From positions 1 through 56,511 of the forward strand of contig NOWV01000305.1 in the NCBI GenBank assembly GCA_003344405.1: DNA of 56,511 nucleotides, read 5' to 3'. The notes beneath the pieces are model-generated. The model searched no databases. It saw only the letters and a list, made by a program, of their open reading frames with translations, and was not told where the DNA came from. Within the stretch, counting starts at the first letter, position 1. Every line of letters begins with the position of its first letter. The position numbers and the translations under genes were made by a program. This DNA comes from Trichoplax sp. H2. Lineage: Eukaryota; Placozoa; Uniplacotomia; Trichoplacea. This document shows, one piece after another, positions 27,901 through 39,200 of the stretch.

Positions 27901-30900
27901 TACTGGTATTAATCGATTTTATTTCTGTGAAAGTGTTTAGTAATATTGCTGGTAAGGACTACACAGGTTTTGTTTTTTCTCTTTAGTAAATAATCATTCT
28001 TAACTATGAATGCTCTCAATTTAGATTTTAGCCGTAGCATATAGAAGTCAGAAATGAATGACTGCGACTAAATATGAGCTCAAGATCGTTATCTTGAAGC
28101 TATAAAGCAGCAAAATATTATCACTTATGGGCAAAATACCTGATCAAAGAGGACTGGTGTTTCTACAGCTGTTGGATGGAAACCTAACCAAGAATTTTTA
28201 GGCTTCATACTTTTAATTCTTTTAGCTAATCGTTGACGTTTAGCTTTATCTTGTTGGATGCTTTGTTTAGCATTAGTAGTCTTGGAATTTTTATTATTAA
28301 CCACACTTATATCAGGCTTTAATTGGCTTTCCGCTTTATTATTTTTATCCACTAAGTCAACTTTTGATACATTAGTTCCAATCTAAAATTAATAAAACGT
28401 TTGATAACTAGATTTAGAATTTACTTCGAAGAAATGATCAAGACATTTATTGATTTTCTTCATAATCAAAAAATTTTTGTAATTACCGATCTTGATTGCT
28501 TTGGAGCTTCGTAGGGTTTATCCTGTGGCTTTTGAATTGTCATAGGAGTAAACTGATCAACTGCAGACATCTGATGTTGTTGGTCTTGCTGCAACTTTTT
28601 ACTTTCTTGCAAGCTCGTGCTTTTGATTTTGTTGCGCAGACTGACCCATTGCTTGTTATTACTTTCCTCATCGCTTAGACTGGAATCGCTATCTTGGGAA
28701 CTTTCACTGTTATATCGGATAGAAATCATTAAGTTTATAAAATATTAGACTCTAAATTTAACGACAAATTTCAGCTTATTGATTAAAAAACCATTTCCTT
28801 TCCTATACGCTAAAATAGGGATAATTTTATAGTGCAAAAGACCTATTTTAATCTATTCTTCTTATTCTAGAGCATAACACAATTACTAGATATTGCTAGA
28901 GCCCTTTCAGCTTGCTATGGAGGAGCTTTGGATTTTTCTATGCATCAGAACTATACAACAAAATATGACTAACTTTTCATGTAACACAGCTAATCTAAGA
29001 TATTAAAGTGCTTTCTTATTTGTTGGACAGTTTCACTTTCGGAAATAATTCTTGCATACGATTTACTGTAGACTGGTAGTTTACGCATATGCAAGTATCT
29101 ATCAAGAAAACTGCAAAGGATGCAAAGCCTAGGTGAATTTTGTTTATCATTACGATAATGTCTTTATGGCAGTAATTAGTAACGTAACAAAATATTTTGG
29201 GGAGATGAAAGTCTTGAACTGGCTCGACTAACGTACAAAGCTTTAAAATAAGCTTGGCCATGATCATTGCTATTATATAGAGTAGCCTAAATTGTTGCGT
29301 CAAAAATAAATAAAAACTTTCCTACTTATACCAGGGACTATACGACCCATAGTTATAATCACTCACTGCTAAATCATAGCTTGAGTGAATATGGGCCGAG
29401 TAGTTCCTACTTATAATTGATTACGAGTGTTTTCAAATGTATTAGGCCTTAAAATTAAATTCGCTCTTGTCGGCGAATACCTTTGTGCTTTCATTCTGAG
29501 TGCCAGTAAACGTTTTCCACCTGCTGATAACGAATTCTCCTCCTATAATTACAATTTATCATACATTTAATTTAAATATGATGAGTTTTTCCACCCTTAT
29601 ACACGGATAATTATGACTATAATTCTACAAGTTCTATACTATGAATTGCACGAAATAAGGCAGTACTTCCATCGCTAACATAGAATTAATACATTTTGTG
29701 ATAACAAGGAATCTATGAAATAGTAATATTGAACCTGAATTTTCTCTTCCATTGCTTCTTGTCGCAAATCGAGAAAGACAGTCTGCTTATTTTCATCAGC
29801 AAGGGTAACTACTGGGTTTATCTCGTTGGTATTCTGTAATTGTAATTTCGCAACATTATTTTCGCTCTCTTTCAGCACCTTTTCCTCTTCAGGCTGATAG
29901 GAGACAGATATGGAGCTATCCAAGTCGTCATTACTTTTAGACGCTGAAGTTTCCGACCTAGATGGTGCTATTTCTCCGCCTTGTTGTATAGCCAATGCCG
30001 TTAATTTATCCATTAAGGAAATATTATCAGTCTCTTCTTCTCGATCGGAAACTATTTGATAAAATTTTATCGATACAAACAAATTTATACGTGCAGGTTG
30101 TTGATCATTAATATTGAGATTAAAGTGTAATATCCGATATATACAATAATTTATTGCAACTAAACTTGAAATACAGATCGAAGAACTATAGCACGATTTA
30201 GCTTTACCTTGATAGATATCATGGGTGAATTTTTGAATCGGTCTATAAACATGTCTCTGTTCTTTCTTGCCTATTTGATTTACTATTGATTCAATATCAC
30301 TTTCCTCCAAGTTAGGAATCTGTAATACTGGACTTTGAATAGGAATAAAATGGCTATGTAACGTATTTGCTGAAATGATGCTTGAAAAGTCATTGGGTTC
30401 TAATTGTATTTCTTTCATAATTTCTGCTGGTCTAGCCTTTTGACTACCGCTACCTTCATCATCTTGAGTATTAGAACTAAGATGACTATCGTTGAATTTC
30501 TTATTTGACTCATTATTAGGCTAATACAAGAAATATGCATAACCAATTTATAAAAATAATAATATAAAAGCAATATAAGGTACCGTATGGAGACATATAT
30601 TAAACAAAAAGAATAAACACGTTACCTAAATCAACTCATTTCAAATATATTTATAAAACAAAATCAAGGGATTAAAAATAACTTAATTTTCTCCGTAGTT
30701 TACCTGATCTGCTGTCAAAATTTGTTGTTCATCATTTCCATTGAGTGACGGCTGATTTAATAAAGTTACTTCATGATTTATATATCGATCGAATATTTGA
30801 ACCTCTTCTTCGCTTCCCACCTGTCCGAAAGATTTTTAATTAAATTTTGTCTCATTTAGTGGCAGTGTCAACAAGAGCCGTTTCATCGATCATTGATTTA

Positions 30901-31309
30901 TCGTCGATATCTATCATGATGTATAATAGCGCCTAATTCAAGTTAATATCGAGTCAATTTAGGTATTAACAATGACTATCGAGCATCGAATGTTTCGATC
31001 TAATTTCAATATTGGACATTTAAGTAGTATATATCATTCGATGTAGTACTAATCCTTTCAAATGAAAGCTAATCCTATAGCTTGGATTACTAGTTTTTCT
31101 GGAGCTCAAAGTATTATAATCATGAATCCCTGAAATGAAACGTTTGGACCGCATATAAAATTAATCATTGTGATTAGAATACTAACATCAGAAGTATCGC
31201 TGTCTATGGTGGGTAAGTTGGCTTCGATTTGATTAAATATACTTTGTAATTCTTGGCCTAAATGATTTGTTACCGTTCCTATATCTTCCTCTTCCTCACT
31301 AGAAGCCAT
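21978..31309 (-). CDS. DNAAF8: DNAAF8-like protein with C-terminal array of NDK-like domains
   Basis: Exons in gene order: 31309-31187, 30820-30704, 30520-30208, 30051-29735, 29542-29480, 28706-28487, 28382-28140, 27777-25884, 25150-24845, 24507-24302, 24156-23985, 23904-23810, 22818-22702, 22552-22349, 22162-22077 and 22050-21978, about 1520 residues. The N-terminal half is acidic and disordered and carries DNAAF8 (C16orf71/DAAP1) signatures: QIEANLPTIDSD near the start, then LMDKLTALAIQQG and QTVFLDLRQEA. DNAAF8 helps assemble axonemal dyneins in the cytoplasm of ciliated cells. From the 1.9-kb exon on, repeated nucleoside-diphosphate-kinase-like folds appear (LYIALRGPLAIEKCRQILGP; RRLEIIGLKYIPQL; ILVIKPDAFHKV to AGPENPDEAR and GQNIIHNG; ILKSANFEVKAMRMIWLT). 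A linking exon is missing between 29480 and 28706; 29227-29184 fits the phases but is weak. The last intron as drawn is only 26 bases (22051-22076), so the 3' end is uncertain. Confidence 0.8.
23380..23512. repeat. Intronic tandem repeat, period about 67 bases
   Basis: In an intron of the DNAAF8-like gene, TCTGATACGGAATTCCTAGC (about 23383) recurs as TCTGATGCGGAATTTCTAGC (about 23451). Both continue to ACTATATATAACCTCTAAAT. Fainter related strings (CGGAATTTTTAGCTACTAG, about 23281) lie upstream. No function is evident. Confidence 0.65.
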
Positions 31310-31501
31310 CTTTCAGCTGGTAAACTTAAACCACAATCCTTAAAATGCCCTTCCTATTTCTATCTTACGTCTAAGACATCAATTTCATTCCTATACCATG
31401 CCCACTTAATTTTAAGATTGTTTAGTATGATTATGAAATAGCCCAAGCAGTCACATAGTGCAGTACTGAAGCTATAAATTACCTCCATCTTACCGGCCAT
31501 G

Positions 31502-31514
31502 GTTGCTAAGTAAC
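31502..31514. promoter_or_regulatory. RFX X-box-like site upstream of the DNAAF8-like gene
   Basis: GTTGCTAAGTAAC is an imperfect palindrome in 6-1-6 form. The second half AGTAAC fits the RFX half-site RGYAAC; the first half differs from GTNRCC by one base. It lies about 190 bases before the start codon on a gene of motile cilia, where RFX factors usually act. That it works is inference. Confidence 0.6.
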
Positions 31515-31879
31515 GCCGATTAGATAGAGGTTGGACACACCCTCGCCTTAGCTGAGTTAAATTGATAGAATAAACTTATAATGAATCATATCATAAAATA
31601 GCAGCTATCCTTTCTGATATTAAGCTGCAGTAACAGGTAGACTTTGTGGTTAATCGGTAAGATTTAAGAGTAATAACTACATTATAAAACTTCTGATGGC
31701 CGGATTGTATCGTCTCTCAAGTTGAGAGAGGTTAAAAGAATTACTTACAATACTATTATAGTGTCATTATGAATATGGCATGGCTAACATCAAGCTATAG
31801 CTAGAGGTGGAAGAAACATAATTTAGTTTAATCCATCACTAGTAAATGGAGCTATGGATAGAATGATCACCAGGCTATA

Positions 31880-32350
31880 CTATGGGTCAAGCTGGGAACT
31901 TTTGAACAATTTTCTGAATATTAATTGTATTACTGGGTGGATTATGGTACAATGGTAGTTTTCGGTTCTTATTATGATGATAATCTATCAGCAGACTACG
32001 ATTATAAATAGTACTTATGAAGATGATATAATGTAGATGATCGGTAGAAGCTCAACCTAAAGCATATTCTCATCAATTTGGAGTCACTTTGCAATGCTCA
32101 CGCAGATGTAGAGAGATAACTGTAGTAAATAAAGGTTAAATAATGGTTCAAGCTGGGAAGTATTAAACAATTTTCCAAATATCAATTATATAACTGCTGG
32201 ATTATGGTACGGTAGTAGATTTCGGCCATTATTATGATGATAATGAATAATCCATCAATAGACTATAGTTATAAATATTATTTATAGACTTAATATAATG
32301 TCTTTAGAGGATCGGTAGAAGCTCAACCGAAAGCATATTTTCATGAATTT
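31880..32350. repeat. Two-copy tandem duplication, period about 257 bases
   Basis: CAAGCTGGGAACTTTTGAAC near 31888 recurs as CAAGCTGGGAAGTATTAAAC near 32147. Both run on through GGATTATGGTAC, TATTATGATGATAAT and GATCGGTAGAAGCTCAACC. No coding sense was found. Confidence 0.8.
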
Positions 32351-33225
32351 TTGATCAGTTTGCGATACTTTTGTAGTGATTGAATGTATAATGGTGGCTT
32401 TAATGCTAAATAAAGGTCAGCAATAAACATACTGCCAAACAGATCTCAATCTTTTCCTTTTTTTCAAAAAATCCTTCATCGAAGTTCATGTATTGATAGG
32501 AAAGCAATTTATTACAAAAATGGTCCCTGTTTTTAATCATTTATTATCGTATATTTGCTGATAACTAAAAAGCATGAAAAACACCTTACCAATATTCTAC
32601 CGTAAAACAATTTCTATCTTGAGTAATAATCAAGTCATTGATTACTTTATCTGGATAAGTAAGGTAGTTAATAAAAACATAGATGATCTGACATAGGTTC
32701 ACTATAAACATCAATTATACTCGTTAGTCATCCTAAATTTATTATTTAGATCATCTACAATCCGCCTAAACTCATAACATCAATTGCAACACGAAAAAAT
32801 AGCGGTAGCTTATAGCAAAACAACTTGCAGTTGAATTGACATAGTTTTATTTCTATCTGCCTAGCTATAATCTTTTTTAAAATAATATTATGCGAGTAAG
32901 AAATAACATTTAATCCCGCCTTACCGTAATTTATTAACGATATTATAGACGTACTCAAGGTGAATTACTGTTAATATTTTTAAGATAATCCGCAAGCTAG
33001 AATTTCTACCAAAGCAATACCTGAAAAATAGATAATACTTTAATGAAACTATTTATTAATTTTCGCAAAGTAGGAAGCGAATGGGTTACAAATTGGCAGG
33101 CTAATAACAGAAGCCTATTCAAGTAATCATCGATATAGTACAGTCACTAACTATATGGATCATTATATTGTGATTAACAGGTTAACTTACCATTGTTGAA
33201 GATGAAATCAACTTGAGTTTAAGAT

Positions 33226-36200
33226 TTATTCACCCCCTTCTGGTGCTTTTTCATCTAAACATTATCATGGATAAAGATAAGGAGAAAATATCCATTGTTA
33301 ATAAGTGATACACATGATTAAGACATCATACATATGCTTTTAAAATACCAAAGTCAAAAATGGATATGGTTTCCAAGTAATGCTTCAAACACTATCAGTT
33401 ACACTTACAGCCTGATTTATTTTGAACTTTTTCAACAACTTTCTTAGTAACACCAGTATCAAGAGCGAAGTAGAGAATAATATCAGCCACGATTAAAGCA
33501 CCAACAATGGAGAGGATGATAATGATAGCCAAAGTGAAAGGTGCCATAGGAGCTAAAGTTATAATTCAAGGCGAAGATTATCAAGAGGGTAGCAAAGCCA
33601 GAAACATACAAATAGGAAATATCAATCCTGACATTCTACTTAATTTTATAGTTTTATAAGAGCAAATAAAGAAGTTATTAGACTGTAAAATTAAGTATTA
33701 CTCTACCTGCAGCTGTTTTCACTGTTTTTAAAGGGCTGCTATAAGTGATACCCGCAGTATTTATGGCACCAACACGAACGTTATAGCTTGTCGATCCATT
33801 AAGTTTGGTAACTGATGCGCTCATGACATCTGCTTTAGTCTATGAAATAATGATTTTTATCTTTACAGTTTGTTTGATATACGGAAAAATGTTAAAAATT
33901 CTCCATATGTATTAATAAAGACTAACAATTTATATTATCACAATAGCTACGGATGAATAGTAAGAATTGTAATTTAAAATTGCGTCATTTTTCCATTTCA
34001 TCCGTTAAATTTATCTATTACATTTATTTTGACTTTAAACTACTTGATACTATACATTTATAATAAAGGCATTAAAAAATTTTAATTTGATAGATTGGAT
34101 TATACAAAGTCATGATCAACTGGGCCACTATTTAATCACAATTTATTCACGTTTGTTAATTTATATTACAGAGAATTGGTTATATCAGTGTTGTTTGCAT
34201 AAGGTTGGATATTAATTTATGACCATCTGAATTATAGTAAATTGCTCAGAGATTATATCTTATCTTACAACTAATATGAGAATATCCTAACATGCATTAA
34301 ACATAAGGCAAATATATTTCACAGCCTGCAATTTTTGATTTTCAAATAAAGATACTTGATCTATTGGTGTCTTAGATTCTATACAGCTACAGTTATTATC
34401 GAAAAATAGCAGTGGCAAGAATATGTACAATATATGGATATATTAATACGGCAGGAATGAAGGGGCAAGGATACTTCAACTTGTATTGGACATATCAAAA
34501 TACTGCTGGTAGATCAATTTTAATTTAAGAATATAAAATTGATGACCTATCGGTGATTATTCAACATTCTTTACGGCTCTATTTTTGTCATTGGGAGAAA
34601 TAACTTATATCTATATGGTATACTCTTATCGAGGCTAATAAGTGGACTAAGTCATGGATATAATATTGAGAAGGTCTTGAGTAAAGATATAGCACTACGT
34701 ACAGGTGGCCATTCAATTTAAACACGTTATGCTGCATGAAATGCCAGATATAGATATTAATTTATCCTTAAAATCCTCAATCTGATTCAACAGTTCACGC
34801 TACGCTTAGTACGGATAAATCATATACATCAGTATCGACTCACTTGCGTGGAAAACCAATTTTTCGATACAACTTTGCCTGCACGAATTTGATATTCAAC
34901 CTTATAAGCAGTAATGGGCGCACCGTTATCACTGATTGGTGCCATCCAAGAAACCGTCATAGAATCATACTTGATATTTTCGATAGAAATATTGCGAGGT
35001 GCAGTGGGTGGATCTGCAAGAATCAATGGATAAAATAGCGTCAAGATTTGGAAAACTACCTGGATATTAGGCTAAGTAATAGGAAACTTGCAGATACATT
35101 GTACCTGAATAAGGTAGATTGCAATGATTAACTTACTTATAACAATGGTTTTAGTTTGTGATTTCTTTGGCTTTCCCCAACCGATTTGATTCTTAGCAGA
35201 GACTTGAATCTGATATTCCTTATTGTAGGTTAATTGGCTTAGAGTATATGGGGTAGTGGCATTATCGATGGTAATCCAGTTCGCATCGCCAACCATTCGA
35301 TATTCTAAACGATACTCAGTGACTTTACGTCCATGATCATTGGTAGGTGGTTTCCATGAAACGGTAATCGAATGATCAGTACTTCTAAGGAAGAGCTCTG
35401 TTGGCATACTAGGTTCAGCTGCAAATAAAATGGAAATTAGTACAATAATATACGTTAATCCATAGATGAGAATAAGGACGAGATATAGAAGAGAATTAAT
35501 CTAGAAAAATTGATTGATTATTTCCAGTTGCAGGATACTTTGAGTGCGTTATGTTACTACCATAGCAGTATATTTATATCAAAAAGTATATAGTATAAGT
35601 CAAAGCTCATACTGTATTAATTGTTGATCCTGAGGTACGAGCGCTAATGAAATGAAATTATTCACATCACTACTCTAAATTCAGTACTTGGAAGAAAGGT
35701 CTTTGACTACCAAATAGGCCATAGTACCTTATTTTACATAAAATACGAGTAGATTATCATAGATGACTCTATGATCACTAACGAAAAGTAATGCATATAC
35801 ATGTAAACGAATAGGATCAGTATTCAATTTTCCTTCTCATTTTAACTTATTTTTGAAAGAGCAACGCCTGGTAGAGAACAAATATTCAAAGTTGATTTTC
35901 ATTAAATTACCTAAACGAAGAGTCATTTCGATGGCTTCATAAGAAGGTCCCCAACATCGTCGATTGTGTGCGGCAACTTTGAATTCGTATTCAGTATTAT
36001 CTTCAAGACCTGTAATGGTGATTGGTGATTTCTTTCCTGTTTTCATCACGAAGACCATATCAGTATCATTTTTGCGATAATCTACGCGATAGTCATCAAC
36101 GGGTGCTCCACCATCAAAGTCAGGTGGCATCCAAGATGCAACAACATGAGTATAGTAGACATCGAATTTAACTTCTGTAGGTACTCTTGGACATTCTATG

Positions 36201-39200
36201 ATTTACAAAATAAGAGTATATTGAATAAAATGATTATAGATAATTCTATCCAAGTTAAAATGATTGATTGGCAGAATTATTTTAGTGATAATTAGACTAG
36301 AAAGGATGAATGTACATTCGGGGACTCCTAAGACATACTCCAGGAGTTTATCTTAAGAGTCCCTATTATAGTCAAATTACATAACGATTATTCCAAATTA
36401 ATTCAATTATAAAGAAAATTAATCTAAGCATAAATTCTTTGATAGCATCACTAAAAGAAGGATCATTAGTTCAAAATCTACTTTAAAGGTTATTAATCTA
36501 TTCATAGAATGGATGAATATTGCCCGCTAAAGATGTTTTGATCAATTTAAATTATGTCCAATTGATGACAGATACTGCATAATTGGTTCCTTCAATCCTT
36601 TCATATTATCGTAAATAGAGTGTGGATTAGTTTAAAAACGATATGAAATATAAATATATCAAACATTCTTAAAATTAGGGAGACTAAACTATTCAGACAA
36701 GGGGAAAAATACGTGATGTTAAGGTTAGAATAATAGGATAAATAGCTATGAAAGTAACGTATCCTATCGCTACTTCATGACCAACTTATTCAATAAAAAC
36801 ATAATCATTAAATTTCTTTTTAATAAGTTTATCAATCATTCTCAAAATTAGATAACTAAACTATTAAGACAAGGAAAGAAAACATGCCTTTAAGGTAAGA
36901 AAAATAGGATAAATAGCTATGACTGTAACACATCCTATTAAAGCAATTTAAATCCTATCGCCATCTTATGGCCAAACTATTCAATAGGGAATGAGTATTA
37001 AACTTTTTAAATAAAAAGATTAAGTATTCTCAAATTAAGCAAACAAAACTAATAAGACAAGAAAAGAAAACATGATATTAAGGTAAGAATAATAGTATAA
37101 ATAGCTACCGTATGGGTGTAAAATGTTGACGAGAACAATTTCAATTCTATCACCATTTGACTAAACTATTCGGTAACGACATGATTGTTAAACTTCTTCT
37201 CCTTAATTTATCCCTTTCAAAACTGATTATAAGCTTTAGCTCAGCTTACTATCTCGAAGGCACTTGGGTTTCGTGTTTAGCTAAAGTATCGAGCTTAAGA
37301 TGAAAAGTCGTTTTTCCTACAGTAATCTTGCTATTTTATTTTTTCAATACTAGCTGCAGGCATTATTTTGCCTTCTTGTTAAAACTTTATTGGCAATTAC
37401 ATGTTAGGCCTTGAAGTAAATTTGTAAAGAGCAAAAATACTCTTACAGTGATTTCTATTGCTAATCGGCGTCTACTTTAAAGGTAAATTTACTCTAGTAC
37501 AGAGTTCCAATCGAGTTTGCCTTCATTCAACTTGGAAATTGGATATGTGCTAATTCTATACCGGTATCATGCTTGCAATGAATTATTATTTTTTCTAAAG
37601 GTAGAAAGACTCACTTGCTCGATTTGTTTTAGCAGTAAAGACTTTAGATTCTGCACCGTAAGCAATATTATTGGATACCGCAAATCTGAAATCATAGCTA
37701 GTATCGTCCACTAAACCGGAAATATCCACTGGACATTTATATTTGGAGCTTTCAATAATTTTTGTTGTCACATTCATAGGAGCACCGGTGGGCCAGTACA
37801 TGATCTTGTACTTTGTTGCAGTCGCTTTCTCAGACTCAGGAATAGTGAAACAGACATTAATATGAGAGAATTTGGCATCCAATTTACATTCACTTGGTGG
37901 CTTTGGTAAATCTAGAAAGGAAAGGAAGGATAAAGAAAGACTTGGATCATCCTTCTTGAATTCAATTTATTTGTTACAACTGGCTTGATCGGTTGGTAAG
38001 GCGGATCAATTTGCTTCTATACAATCTACTGTATTCCTAATTCCTTGATAATCAGTCTATAAAATCTATTTCTATCTAGATTATTACCTGAAATATTCAG
38101 TGTTGTAGCCTGGATAGTTTTTCTATCCTCTTGAAGAGTTGTCTTGACAATGCACGTATAATTCCCTGCATCTTTTTCAGTGACATTTTTAAATACTAAG
38201 TTACCATTCTTAGCTACATCCCTGTTTGGATCTACCCCCAAAATTTCATGGTGATTAAATTTCCATCGATATCTTACTGCGGATATTCCTTTTCCTTCTC
38301 CATGACATGCTAAGTATCCAGGACGACCAATAATGAGGTATTGGGTTGTAGGAGCAATCGCCTTTAACTTTCCTATTTAAGAGTGAAATAATTGGAAAGT
38401 TGAAACCATTTTGTGCCAAAAGCGGCAATAGAAATTATTGCAAAGTATTCAGTTGCATAATTATACAATTCATTTTTAAATCTGTTCTTAATTATAAACG
38501 ATAAATCATGATCATTAGCGCTTAATCTATCATATAATGGATTGAAAGCTACAAACCTACTATAATTTTTTTATAATAATTCATTCAAGATTGAACCTCA
38601 ATATCAATATGATTTCCTCTATTTTTACGATACGCTAATTATCCCTTATTAGCAGATCTAGAAGCATTTATCCAACTATAGTCCAATTAGACTTATTCTA
38701 TACGGCGTTTGCGTTGATCAATGATTGAACAAACTTGTAGAATAAAATGGAAGACTTTGATCATCAACTTTACCATTCTAATTGACAACAATTTTTTCTT
38801 GTCTCCATAGAAATCAAATGGTCATTTTTTACTAACCGGAAACATAGAGAACGGCAGGTTCTCTTAGAAGAGAATTTTCGTCTAAATAAACACAGTTATA
38901 GGTGCCTGCATCGGATAAAGTTGCGTTGATAATATGCAATTCTGTGCCATTATTTGTCACAACAGTATGCGGATCCGAATCGGGCAGATGAGTTCCATTA
39001 GGCGTTTGCCAATACAAGAATTTACCAGGAGGTCCTTTTTGATAGATTGTGCAAGTAAAAGTTATATCTTCGCCCACTAAGATACGTTCTACAGCTGGTT
39101 TCACCCTAGCATCTATATTGATCATGTTCAAATTGGGAAAAGGATTTATTAGAAATATTCCATTTATTTCAGGCAGTTTAATCCAATCTCAAAGAATCTA

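Larger units (their letters stand above)
31310..33225. other. Intergenic region upstream of the DNAAF8-like gene
   Basis: This contains the DNAAF8 promoter side, with the X-box-like site at 31502-31514, a two-copy duplication at about 31880-32350, and the 3' flank of the adhesion-receptor gene. No exon was recognised. Confidence 0.5.

Noticed and set aside
29016-29303. 95-codon open frame on the - strand with hydrophobic start
   Set aside because: It lies within the DNAAF8-like gene, in an intron region, with no family likeness; only a 44-base part of this region fits as an exon, in another reading.
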